A stretch of 61,420 nt of DNA, taken from positions 1 to 61,420 of the forward strand of contig CAVPWU010000006.1 in the NCBI GenBank assembly GCA_963709665.1, in the 5' to 3' direction. Both the position numbers and the translations under genes were made by a program. This document shows, one piece after another, positions 1 to 7,812 of the stretch; the first letter of the stretch is position 1; every line of letters begins with the position of its first letter. Under the pieces are notes generated by a model. It was not told the origin of the DNA, made no database searches, and saw only the letters and a program-made list of their open reading frames with translations. This stretch comes from DASZIT01 sp963709665 (GTDB lineage: Bacteria > Actinomycetota > Acidimicrobiia > Acidimicrobiales > RAAP-2).

Positions 1-70
1 GAGGCCTTGCCGTGCACCTGACCACGAGCCCCGTCTAATGATAACAGTACGACCACCTCGGCGATATCCA

Positions 71-330
71 GCACCCCTCTGGCCTGCTCTTCGACAATCA
101 ACAGGCTGACGCCCTGGTCCGGCTGCTCGGCGCAGACATCCGTGATCTGTCCGACAACGCAATAGCCGAATCGGTCATGGGCATCTTCAAGACCGAACTC
201 CACCGCAACCCCGCCGCCCTGGCGACCAACGGCGGCCCCTGGAAGGGCCTCGACGACCTCGAGATCGCCACCTGCGCCTGGGTCTCGTGGTTCATAGTGG
301 CGAAGCGTCGAGCCGGACGCTTCAGCCAAT
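71..330 (+). pseudogene. IS3-family transposase remnant
   Basis: The + strand reads through a short segment typical of the C-terminal part of IS3-type DDE transposases: DNAIAESVMGIFKTEL, then GPWKGLDDLEIATCAWVSWF. The NA.AES...FKTEL block carries the region of the catalytic Glu. The match stops after WVSWF, where intact proteins continue with a short Asn/Arg-rich tail, and the N-terminal catalytic core is absent. This is therefore a scrap rather than a gene. Nothing else is recognisable between positions 1 and 495. Confidence 0.55.
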
Positions 331-495
331 TCGGCCAGCTGATCCCACGGGATACCGCAAACCCTGACTCAAGGTTCAAGCTCAGGACATAATTCATCGA
401 GACGAGCTCAATTCCGTAGAGCGTTGCACCAACATGTTATTCGCTTCTGCCAGATCTACTTTGTCATCGGTCCCGGTTTCATGCATATGAGCCAC

Positions 496-1557
496 TCAAA
501 AGAGATCGAGTGAGCCCTGATCCCGGATCGCTGCGCACGAGCGCCGCGCCATGACAAGGAACATCGCATCGGACCTCTCCGATCGTTTTGCCGTGGCATA
601 CATGCAGCCCAGGACGGTGATCATGGGACCCTGCAGTTGACCCAATCGGTAGTCGTACCAGCACTGGTCAGCGCCGTAGTCCGGAACGTTGCGGGCGACT
701 AGCGCATCGTGGTAGCGGCTTACGAGCTGCGTTTCATGAGCTTTGCGTTGGATGCTGTCGAGGCTTGTACCAAGAAAGTAAGCGACATCGCGCATGGGCG
801 GACCCACCGCTACGGTCTGCCAGTCCACGACCACGACACGGGCCCCGGTTGGGGAAAAAAGGAGGTTGTCCAGTCGGTAGTCCCCGTGGATCGCAGAGTA
901 TGGCGTGAGCCCTGCCATCTGCCATTCTACGATCACCTGGGCTGCGCCACGAAGCGTCTCGATATCGTCCTTGCACAGATCGCTTTCGTAACGTTCAACG
1001 AAGCCGTCCGTCGCAGACTTCATCACGTCGCCCAACATGGCGGCCGTGCCCGGACTGGAGCGCAAGAGGAATGACAGGTCCTTGAGTGCCGGATCGTTCC
1101 AGAGCGGTACATGGAGCCCTACGAGGTTGTCGATAGCCGCGGCCGCCTGTGCAACCGTGCAGCCGTCGGCCTGCACTCCAGGGATGGCGGGAGTCAGGTC
1201 GTCCAGAATCAACGTGAACTCGGAGTTTCCCTCAGCAATTGCCCCGTACCAGCACCTAGGAGTGTCGACGTGGAGTTGAGGTGCGAGGTGCAGGTAGAAA
1301 CCGACCTCCGCGGCGTAGCCGGTCGAGACCAGCGCTCGCCTCGACTCGTCAGCCGACGCCAGTTTGGCAACGAGGGTGGAAGGTCCCAGACGCCCCGCAT
1401 AAGCAAGCACCAAGCGATAGGTGGACCCAATCTGTCCGGTCCCGATCTGCTCATGACGAACGGTGCTGACGACAAGGTCATGTCCGGCAGACTGCATTGC
1501 CTGGGTCAGCCACTCGGGAGTGATGTGCTCGATTCGTTCGGCTACGGGACCGATCAT
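496..1557 (-). CDS. phosphotransferase family protein (APH / ecdysteroid-kinase-like)
   Basis: A 353-residue protein of the aminoglycoside-phosphotransferase fold. The catalytic loop HGDYRLDN lies near residues 224-231 and the metal-binding VVDWQ near 243-247, the two hallmark motifs. Family members phosphorylate small hydroxylated molecules with ATP. Actinobacterial copies next to acyl-CoA and LLM genes are usually catabolic and do not confer drug resistance. Its ATG overlaps the stop of the upstream LLM oxidoreductase by 4 nt (ATGA), so the two are co-translated. The substrate cannot be read from the sequence. Confidence 0.85.
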   Translation of the reverse strand: MIGPVAERIEHITPEWLTQAMQSAGHDLVVSTVRHEQIGTGQIGSTYRLVLAYAGRLGPSTLVAKLASADESRRALVSTGYAAEVGFYLHLAPQLHVDTPRCWYGAIAEGNSEFTLILDDLTPAIPGVQADGCTVAQAAAAIDNLVGLHVPLWNDPALKDLSFLLRSSPGTAAMLGDVMKSATDGFVERYESDLCKDDIETLRGAAQVIVEWQMAGLTPYSAIHGDYRLDNLLFSPTGARVVVVDWQTVAVGPPMRDVAYFLGTSLDSIQRKAHETQLVSRYHDALVARNVPDYGADQCWYDYRLGQLQGPMITVLGCMYATAKRSERSDAMFLVMARRSCAAIRDQGSLDLF

Positions 1558-2674
1558 CGACCCGGGTTCTGAGCGAGAGCGTCGAAGCGATTTTCTGGCC
1601 GAGTCCTCCTGTAGGCCTCGACGACAGGTGCCAGCTCTCCGGGAGTGGCACCATGCAGGGTCACACCGTCGACGCCCAGGTCGAACTGATGCAGCACGCG
1701 CTCAGCACAACGCTCGGGCGATCCGGTCGCGGCAGGCTCGAGCCATTCAGGGGGCAGCAGGGCGGCCACGTGTTCGAGCGTTGCCGCATCGGCCTTGTCG
1801 TCGATAGCTCCGGGGACTGCTGAAACCACGGAGTCGGCACGGAATCGCTGGAGTACCTCTGGATCCCACCGGTTTGTGCGAACCAGAAGGTCTCCATAGC
1901 CTTGGAGGTAGGTGGCCAGGCGGCCGACCGTCTTCTTGAGATGGAGCTCCCGCGGAAGGCCGTCATGAACTGTGGCGTAGCAGGACCAGATCCGAACGGC
2001 TGCGGAATCCCGGCCGGCTCGCTCGGCCGCCTCGCTCACGGTCTTCACGAGCGTTCGACGGTCTCGTCGGTGAAGTACGTGTGCAAGACCACCATGTCCA
2101 TCGCCCGGCCCGCCAAGGACAGTGCGTTCGGCCCGAAGGCCACCACACCGATAGGGATGTCTTCGTCGAAGGACGAATCAAGATGCAAGACGGGGAACTT
2201 GCCGGCTGGTCCGTCGTGGCCGACTACAAGTTCACCCCGAAACAGGCGCCGAAGTAGTTGCACGAAATCCTCGATTTGTGCAGTGGTGATCCGCGGGATC
2301 CCAAAAGCGTCGAAGAACGGCTCGATGCCACGGCCGAGGCCGAGGCCGAGGGCGAACCTGCCTCCGGTAAGCCGGTGCATCGTGGTGGCATAGGCCGCCG
2401 TCACCGCCGGGTGACGGGTGTTGTGATTGGTAGCCGCCGTTGCGATGCCAAGCCGCCTCGAGGCTGCGCCGACAGCGCCGGACAGCGTCACGGCCTCCTT
2501 GATGTTGAAGCGTTCGGAGATGAACGCATTGCCGAGTCCGAGCGACTCTGCCGTCGGCACCTCATCGAGCAGCTCCGCAGGGGACTTTGGAGCTCCGGCC
2601 AGCACGTAGAAACCAAGCTCGCCGAGCTGGGAGGCTTCCCCCCCGGAGCTGTCGATGCTGGTAGTTGAGTCCAC
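1554..2674 (-). CDS. LLM-class F420-dependent oxidoreductase, single frameshift
   Basis: Two abutting frames together make one luciferase-like monooxygenase-fold protein of about 373 residues. The upstream frame starts at GTG 2674 behind a GAGGAAG Shine-Dalgarno sequence and runs GELGFYVLAGAPKSP... to FTDETVERS, where it hits TGA. The next frame continues seamlessly as VKTVSEAAERAGRD... to the end. Restoring one G near 2048 (CGC TCG GTG AAG) rejoins them. The parts match the F420-dependent oxidoreductase subfamily with the ISERFN...EA.TLSGAVGA and TGGRFALGLG blocks. Either the gene is freshly inactivated or the assembly lost a base. It is coupled to the phosphotransferase downstream. Confidence 0.8.
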
Positions 2675-2984
2675 TTCAACTTCCTCACCTGCGCTCACGT
2701 GGACGGCTCTTCCTCGGGACCCATCACGGCGCCCGGCGATGGTGATCATCATCCGGACTACCTCGTTGCGAGCCATCGACCGGAGTGTCACCTCGGCCAG
2801 CCGGACATCGTCGCACGGAGTGGTGTGACTCATCCCTCCCATGCCGACTACCCCGGCCGCTTCGGCACTCAGATCGCAGGGCACAGGGATCGAAGTCGCG
2901 CTGCCCAACTCCTGCAGCGTCATCGATTTCTGAGAAGAAGCGCGAGCCGCTTCCCTTCTGGGAAACGTAGAGCTGGACCTCAGA
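2675..2984 (-). other. unassigned stretch between decayed DegT gene and LLM gene
   Basis: About 310 bases that remain open in the same minus frame as parts of the flanking genes. The translated text (for example VVGMGGMSHTTPCDDVRLAE) matches no family I recognise. It is probably debris left between the DegT fragment and the LLM gene. Confidence 0.3.
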
Positions 2985-3600
2985 ACGCCGACCCCAGCGT
3001 CGGAGGAGAGGCACCGGTCAACCAGGTCCTGATCGTCGACGCAGACCATGCCGCCTATGTCGGCGGCGGTGATGATGTGGCTGAGAGCGAAGGACGTGAC
3101 CGAGATGTCGGAGCAAGTCCGGTGGGCGAGCCCCGAACGGTGGTGCCCAATGCATCGCACGAGTCCTCGATCACCCGCAGACCGTGACGGTCGACGAGGT
3201 CCCGGATCACATCCCAGTCCGGGGTATTCCCGATGAGGTTGGGGACGAGGGGGGCACGGGTCCGGGACCCGATCATCGACTCGAGGGCACCGACGTCGAC
3301 GTTGAAGGTATCGGGCTCCACATCCACGAGGGCCGGGACGATCCGGGCTCGAACCAACGGAGCGATGTCTGTCGAGAAGGTCTGCCGAGGTGATCACCTC
3401 GTCGCCCGGGGGACAGGTCGAGCAGCTCGACCGCCAGATAGAGCGCCGAGGATCCCGAGTTGCACATGATGCCCGCGGCATGCCGAACAGCTCGGCCACC
3501 CCTTGCTCGAATGTCCGGACGTTCATGCCGATCCGGAGGGCCTGGGAGCCAGCCCGGAGGACGTCAAGCACAGCCTCGATCTCCGGTCATCGTGGACGCT
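2985..3600 (-). pseudogene. DegT/DnrJ/EryC1-type aminotransferase remnant
   Basis: Pieces of one PLP-dependent sugar aminotransferase are spread over three minus-strand frames. In order they are PEIEAVLDVLRAGSQALRIG, then MCNSGSSALYLAVELLDLSP (the substrate-loop region), GDEVITSA, then VRARIVPALVDVEPDTFNVD with GLRVIEDSCDALGT (the PLP-binding Asp region), then DISVTSFALSHIITAADIGG. At least four frame changes are needed to join them. The last block is where the PLP lysine would lie and shows no obvious SxxK. About 200 of the usual 370-400 residues remain, and both ends are missing. Confidence 0.7.
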
Positions 3601-3628
3601 TCCGGCGTAGGGATGCGACGGGCAGGGG

Positions 3629-4498
3629 TCACGGCTTCACCTCCAACCCGAAGACCCGTTCGGCGTTCTCTTTCAAAAAGGGACCCCAGACGTGATCTCG
3701 GAACGGAACGTCGGGCATCTCGGAGAAGATCCGGTCGAGGCTCAGACCCATCGGGTAGTAGCCGGCGTACATGATTTTGTCCGTGCCGCGGGAGTTGGCG
3801 TAGTCGACGATCGCCTTCGGGTAGTACTTCGGGGCGAAGGCCGAGGTCATGTAGTAGAGGCCCGGCCACTTGAGCATCAGCTTGACGGCCAGGTCCTCCC
3901 AGGGCTCCGCCCCGTGCCGCATCACGATCCGCAGATCGGGGAAGTCGTAACAAACCTGGTCGAAGTGCATGACGTTCTGACAGTCGGAGGGAACACGGGG
4001 TCCGGCGATACCGGCGTTCGACACGATGGGGATGCCGAGGTCAATGCAGGTCTGATAGATGGGGTAGTAGCGCCGGTCACTCACCGGAACCTGCGGATTG
4101 CATCCGGCGGGGAAGGTCGTCACCGCCTTGATGCCGTGTTCGGCATGCGCCTCTCGGATGCGCCGGACGGCGTCGCCGATGTCGTTTGGGTCTACCTCGA
4201 GGCTGGGAGCGAAGCGGGTCGGGTGGCGCTCGAGTGCTGCCCGGGTGGACTCGTTGCCCAGGCCGATCATTCCCACCGCTACGCCGTTCCGGTCCATCGC
4301 CTCGATGGTCACGGCCACCGGATCAGCTCCGTCATCCAGTTCGTTCGGCACCTCTTTGAACATGTACTCGGCGGGGAACGCCATCGACTGGCTTTCGGCA
4401 TCCTTGGTCAACGCCCGGAGGTTGTCGTAGTGGAGTTCGGCGTCCCGGCTCGGGAATCCGATCATCAGGTCGACGGTACCGATGTCCGAGGGGTACAT
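3629..4498 (-). CDS. amidohydrolase-2 family protein
   Basis: A 289-residue TIM-barrel protein of the amidohydrolase-2 (PF04909-like) family, with TRFAPSLEVDPNDIGDAVRR, GIKAVTTFPAG and the C-terminal KENAERVFGLE signature. The family hydrolyses or decarboxylates aromatic and cyclic substrates. The usual N-terminal HxH metal motif is replaced by VDLMIGFPSRD, while the later histidine block MRHGAEPWED is kept, so metal binding or activity may differ. Its ATG shares one base with the stop of the MarR regulator (TGATG), so the pair is translationally coupled and likely controlled by that regulator. Confidence 0.8.
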   Translation of the reverse strand: MYPSDIGTVDLMIGFPSRDAELHYDNLRALTKDAESQSMAFPAEYMFKEVPNELDDGADPVAVTIEAMDRNGVAVGMIGLGNESTRAALERHPTRFAPSLEVDPNDIGDAVRRIREAHAEHGIKAVTTFPAGCNPQVPVSDRRYYPIYQTCIDLGIPIVSNAGIAGPRVPSDCQNVMHFDQVCYDFPDLRIVMRHGAEPWEDLAVKLMLKWPGLYYMTSAFAPKYYPKAIVDYANSRGTDKIMYAGYYPMGLSLDRIFSEMPDVPFRDHVWGPFLKENAERVFGLEVKP

Positions 4499-4995
4499 CA
4501 GGAGGCCAGCTCATCGAGTGAGGAGCGGAACGGGATGCCGCGAAGTCCCTCAACGAACCGAGGGAGAAGTTCGGCAAGCTGCGCCCGATCCGTCCGTGGC
4601 CAGTCCTGGAGGACATCCGACATGTGGAGTTCACCCACCGCGCTGAGTCGCTGGCGGACGGCCGCCCCCCTCGGGGTGACCATGACGACGACGACGCGGC
4701 CGTCTTCCTCGCCCTTGGCTCGGGTGGCCAGACCCTCTTCTTCGAGCTGGCGTACTTGACGGCCGGCCGCCGCAGGGTCCATCTGGGTGATCCGGGCGAG
4801 CTCACCCATTGTCAGGGGGCCGTCCTCCTGCAGCCGCCGGAGAAGCAGGTACCCCGGCTGGGAGATCATCACGCCGGCTGCAGCGGATCGCCGGGCGTGC
4901 ACCTTCCGGCTGGCATAGAGGCGGAGGAGCTGCTCGAGGGCACGCTCGATAGCGGCAAGCTCGTCGACCTCATCGTCGTGCCCGATCGTTGACAT
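4498..4995 (-). CDS. MarR-family transcriptional regulator
   Basis: A 165-residue winged-helix regulator starting at ATG 4995. It shows the MarR core: PLTMGELARITQMDPAAAGRQVRQ as recognition helix, LEEEGLATRAKGEEDGRVVVV as wing, then MVTPRGAAVRQRLS. An upstream in-frame start at 5031 would place the coding region over the operator, so ATG 4995 is preferred. The gene directly precedes and overlaps the amidohydrolase gene. A promoter and palindrome at 5012-5034 suggest autoregulation. The ligand is unknown; many relatives sense aromatic acids or CoA thioesters. Confidence 0.85.
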   Translation of the reverse strand: MSTIGHDDEVDELAAIERALEQLLRLYASRKVHARRSAAAGVMISQPGYLLLRRLQEDGPLTMGELARITQMDPAAAGRQVRQLEEEGLATRAKGEEDGRVVVVMVTPRGAAVRQRLSAVGELHMSDVLQDWPRTDRAQLAELLPRFVEGLRGIPFRSSLDELAS

Positions 4996-5008
4996 CCCTG
5001 AGATCCTA

Positions 5009-5034
5009 TAATAGTTGTCGGACACAGTCAACTA
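5009..5034 (-). promoter_or_regulatory. MarR operator overlapping promoter
   Basis: At 5012-5034 an imperfect palindrome pairs TAGTTGTC with GTCAACTA (7 of 8 positions) across a 7-nt spacer, the size of a MarR site. On the minus strand the same segment contains TTGACT, then 17 nt, then TAGGAT, a plausible sigma-70-type promoter, followed within about 15 nt by ATG 4995. A repressor bound here would block the promoter of the regulator-amidohydrolase pair. Confidence 0.5.
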
Positions 5035-5129
5035 GTTTGAATGCAGCTGGTGTTGGTCCCCCGGTGAAATCGCCCGTCACAGCTTGAATCGCTCGACTGC
5101 GGCATCCTCGGCACACCCTGCGCAAGGCG

Positions 5130-6359
5130 TCAAGCGCCGGAACCGCGAAACGGCTGGTTCCGCAGAGGATCCGGCTCTCGAGGGAGGCCGAGGACCCGCT
5201 CCCCGATAATGTTCCGTTGCACCTGGTCAGTCCCACCTCCGATCCGGATCGCCCATTGGGACAGAAACTGCTGCTGCCAGTACCCGCCGTCCGGCGCCAT
5301 GTCGGTGCCCAGCATGCCTGCGGAGCCCCCAAGCGACAGGGCGAGGTCGGCAAGCGCGGCGGTGTGCTGGGAGTAGCTGAGCTTGATGACTGAGCTCTCG
5401 GATCCGGGCACCACACCCTGGCTGAGGGAGGTTTGAACTCGGAGTCCCAGAAAGCGCAATAGCTCAAATCGGATGTATGCCTTGGCCAGCTCCTGGCGGA
5501 TGAGCAGATCGCTCAAGCGCCCGACGGAGCGGGCCAGGGACTCCAGATCCTCGAAGCGAACGGCCTCGCCCCCGCCGCCCCCGATCATGGCCCGCTCGCT
5601 CTGGAGGGTCGTGTGGGTGACGCGCCACCCCTCGTTGACCGGTCCCACTACCTGCGAGGAGGGTATCCGCACATCCGTGAGGAAGACCTCGTTGAAGTGG
5701 GCAACCCCGTCGATCTGACGGAGTGGCCGGATGTCCACCCCTGGGCTGCGCACGTCGACCAGGAAGAAGGTGATGCCCTTGTGCTTCGGCACATCGAGAT
5801 CGGTGCGGGCGAGGAGGATCGCCCAGTCGCTGTCGTGGGCCAGCGATGTCCACACCTTCTGCCCGTTGACAACCCAGGTGTCGCCGTCGGGCGTCGCCCG
5901 GGTTCTTATCCCGGCGAGGTCCGAGCCGGCCCCGGGCTCACTGAATAGCTGGCACCACACCTCTTCACCGCTCAGGATTGCCTGCAGATGTCCAGACTTC
6001 TGCTCCTCGGTGCCCCATTCGATCAGGGTGGGCCCGACCATTCCGACCCCGACGGCCAGTGCGCCGGCACCGACCTCGAACCGGGCCACCTCCTGGTTGA
6101 AGATCGCCTGTTCGATGGCAGTGCCTCCCCGGCCGCCGTACTCGGTTGGCCAGGTGATGCCGGCCCAGCCGCCGTCATAGAGCGTTTTCTGCCACTCCTT
6201 GCAGGCTCTTACGTGCTGGGCCTGGGCCTCAGGGGACGGATCGCGTCGTTTTCGCCTGGTCTCCAGTGTCCCCGCCATCCGCGGAGGAGCATTCTGCTGC
6301 AGCCACGAACGCGCCGCCTCGCGGAGAGCCGCCTCCCTGGGCGTGTCCTCGAAATCCAC
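5130..6359 (-). CDS. acyl-CoA dehydrogenase
   Basis: A 409-residue FAD enzyme of normal length. The N-terminal helical domain is followed by the FAD/substrate segment CQLFSEPGAGSDLAGIRT, the beta domain VNGQKVWTSLA, and the C-terminal flavin-binding helix region IGGGTDQVQRNIIGERVLGLP. It oxidises an acyl-CoA to the 2,3-enoyl-CoA. Actinobacterial paralogues of this kind often serve steroid or branched side chains, but the substrate cannot be assigned. It stands alone on the minus strand. The 28-bp repeat array begins about 85 bp upstream of its start, where a promoter would be expected. Confidence 0.9.
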   Translation of the reverse strand: MDFEDTPREAALREAARSWLQQNAPPRMAGTLETRRKRRDPSPEAQAQHVRACKEWQKTLYDGGWAGITWPTEYGGRGGTAIEQAIFNQEVARFEVGAGALAVGVGMVGPTLIEWGTEEQKSGHLQAILSGEEVWCQLFSEPGAGSDLAGIRTRATPDGDTWVVNGQKVWTSLAHDSDWAILLARTDLDVPKHKGITFFLVDVRSPGVDIRPLRQIDGVAHFNEVFLTDVRIPSSQVVGPVNEGWRVTHTTLQSERAMIGGGGGEAVRFEDLESLARSVGRLSDLLIRQELAKAYIRFELLRFLGLRVQTSLSQGVVPGSESSVIKLSYSQHTAALADLALSLGGSAGMLGTDMAPDGGYWQQQFLSQWAIRIGGGTDQVQRNIIGERVLGLPREPDPLRNQPFRGSGA

Positions 6360-6443
6360 TCTCGCCCCCCACTCGGACTCAATTTGATGGTCAGGCCAGC
6401 CGCTCGGTCAAAATACTACTAGACGATGTCCAACAATTGAATC

Positions 6444-6639
6444 TGACCAGATTGTCGCCATGAGCAAAACATGACCAGATTGTCGCCATGAGCAAAACAT
6501 GACCAGATTGTCGCCATGAGCAAAACATGACCAGATTGTCGCCATGAGCAAAACATGACCAGATTGTCGCCATGAGCAAAACATGACCAGATTGTCGCCA
6601 TGAGCAAAACATGACCAGATTGTCGCCATGAGCAAAGCA
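6444..6639. repeat. 28-bp tandem repeat, seven copies
   Basis: Seven head-to-tail copies begin at 6444, 6472, 6500, 6528, 6556, 6584 and 6612. Each copy starts TGACCAGATTGTCGCC and ends with ATGAGCAAAACA. The first six are identical; the seventh has one change (AAAGCA for AAAACA). There are no spacers, so this is a minisatellite and not a CRISPR array. It is much poorer in GC than its surroundings. It truncates the integrase remnant on its right and lies just upstream of the acyl-CoA dehydrogenase gene. Confidence 0.95.
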
Positions 6640-7179
6640 TCAGCACCCGTCGTTCCCTTCTCCTCGGCCCGACTGGGTCCGCCCCGCAAGTCCCGGATCG
6701 GGTCGCGATCGATGATCGACTCCGACTGCGCCCAGCCGATTGACGACCGCAGCACCCGGAACCGGCCCTACACCACCGACACGCTGGCGGCCGGCCTCCT
6801 TCCATCCGGCCATGGCCTGGCGAACGACCTCGGGGCGCAGCGTCGACACCCGTCTGCCGGCAATGGGGTCCGCATGCAGCGCCTTGACGTTGGACCGGGC
6901 CGACGTCCAGGTGGAGGGCACCCAGTCGTGCGATGTCAGAAGCCACCGCTCGAGCAGCTCGCCGACCGTCAGAAAGGGAGCGGCCCGACGGACCGCCCCG
7001 TATTCAGCGAACTGGACCGCCAGCTCACGCCGACGCTCCTCGGCGTCCACGGCTGCGCCGTGGAACCAGAAGGACCGCTGGACCGTCCGGCCCGAGACTG
7101 GGTCGACCCCGACCGCCACCCGGATCTCGAAGACGCCGGGGCGGCGTTCACGCAGCGACCCCTGGCCCCAGACGCCCAC
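6640..7179 (-). pseudogene. tyrosine integrase remnant (N-terminal part)
   Basis: From GTG 7179 the frame reads an integrase N-terminus: LRERRPGVFEIRVAVGVDP (arm-binding domain), then FLTVGELLERWLLTSHDW and WTSARSNVKALHADPIAGRR (core-binding domain). Near 6800 the family match jumps frame, meets an in-frame TAG, and resumes as RVLRSSIGWAQSESIIDRDP, then stops at the 28-bp repeat array. The whole catalytic domain with the R-H-R-Y residues is missing. It sits 120 bp left of a tRNA-Arg 3' fragment, the position an integrase of a second, tandem island would take. Confidence 0.7.
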
Positions 7180-7187
7180 CGCCGCAA

Positions 7188-7227
7188 AAATAGGGTCAAA
7201 AGTAGGGTCATCGGCGGATCCCTACTT
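7188..7227. repeat. putative arm-type sites of the decayed integrase
   Basis: Just upstream of the integrase remnant are ATAGGGTCA and AAGTAGGGTCA in direct order, and an inverted copy: AAAGTAGGG pairs with CCCTACTTT at 7219-7227. Clustered short repeats between an integrase start and its att site are typical arm-binding sites. They differ from the GGTTCTCACG sites of the intact neighbouring integrase. Confidence 0.4.
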
Positions 7228-7300
7228 TGCGGGCCCCGGCCCCGATTCGCCCGGCTAGCAGGGAGAACGCCCCTCGCGGATGGGTGTGCTCGGAGGTGTA

Positions 7301-7334
7301 CTCGGAGGGATTCGAACCCCCAATCTTCTGATCC
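7301..7334. other. distal attachment site (tRNA-Arg 3' fragment)
   Basis: These 34 bases match 33 of 34 positions in the 3' half of the intact tRNA-Arg at 22751-22784, in the same orientation; the difference is T for C at 7324. The fragment holds the T arm and part of the anticodon stem but no 5' half, so it is not a tRNA gene. A direct repeat of a tRNA 3' end 15.45 kb away marks the far end of an integrated element. Confidence 0.85.
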
Positions 7335-7462
7335 CTAATTCCACCATTTGCCGGCAGTGACGGTCGCTGTCCCCTATTGCCCGTGACCTGGCCGCCTTTG
7401 CAATTCGAACGGTCCAACAGCAACCGCCAAGAGCCGTCATGTTCCAGCTTCTCCAGAGTTTT

Positions 7463-7482
7463 GGTTCTCACGGGTTCTCACG
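7463..7482 (+). repeat. integrase arm-type sites, left end of tRNA-Arg island
   Basis: Two abutting copies of GGTTCTCACG. The same decamer occurs twice in direct and once in inverted order at 22654-22688, between the intact integrase and tRNA-Arg. Matching decamers inside both ends of the element support its boundaries. Confidence 0.65.
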
Positions 7483-7812
7483 GTGTCGATGCCACAGGTC
7501 TGCGCGCCGGGGCGGTTCACGGCCTGCAGCCGCGGGATACGGGGCCGATCGCAGGGCGGCACCCGGGGACGCTTGCACCGGGTCTGAGGGTCAGAAATCG
7601 CCCGCCATCGCCGACAGTGAGGCGAGCTGGTTGACGCCCGAGTACTCGAGGAACCCTCAACACCCTTCGCTTGGGCGGATCGGGGGTGCGGCCGGATCAG
7701 CGAAATCTAACCCCCTCCGTGTCCGACCAGCTGACGATCCGACAGCCGCATAGCTGAACTATCCTTCTGGGTGCCAGGCCTGCTCCCAGCCCGGAGGCTT
7801 GGGGGGAGCGGC
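7483..7812. promoter_or_regulatory. intergenic region with TetR-type operator-like site
   Basis: No gene is apparent here. CTGACGATCCGACAG at 7731-7745 differs by one base from the core of the palindrome in front of the CoA-transferase operon (CTGACGATCCGTCAG at 22952-22966). It lies about 70 bp upstream of the amidohydrolase start, a plausible repressor site. Confidence 0.45.

Noticed and set aside
6444..6639. CRISPR array
   Set aside because: The 28-bp repeats are directly adjacent with no spacers, and no cas gene is in the window.
6391..6755. Open frames with 28-residue periodic protein (SCFAHGDNLVMF...) across the tandem repeat
   Set aside because: They arise because the 28-bp unit has no stop in minus frames; translation of a minisatellite is not evidence of a gene.
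7208..7471. Minus-strand ORF of 87 codons over the tRNA-Arg fragment
   Set aside because: It contains IGGSNPSEY-like text, the usual product of translating a tRNA T arm; it is not a gene.
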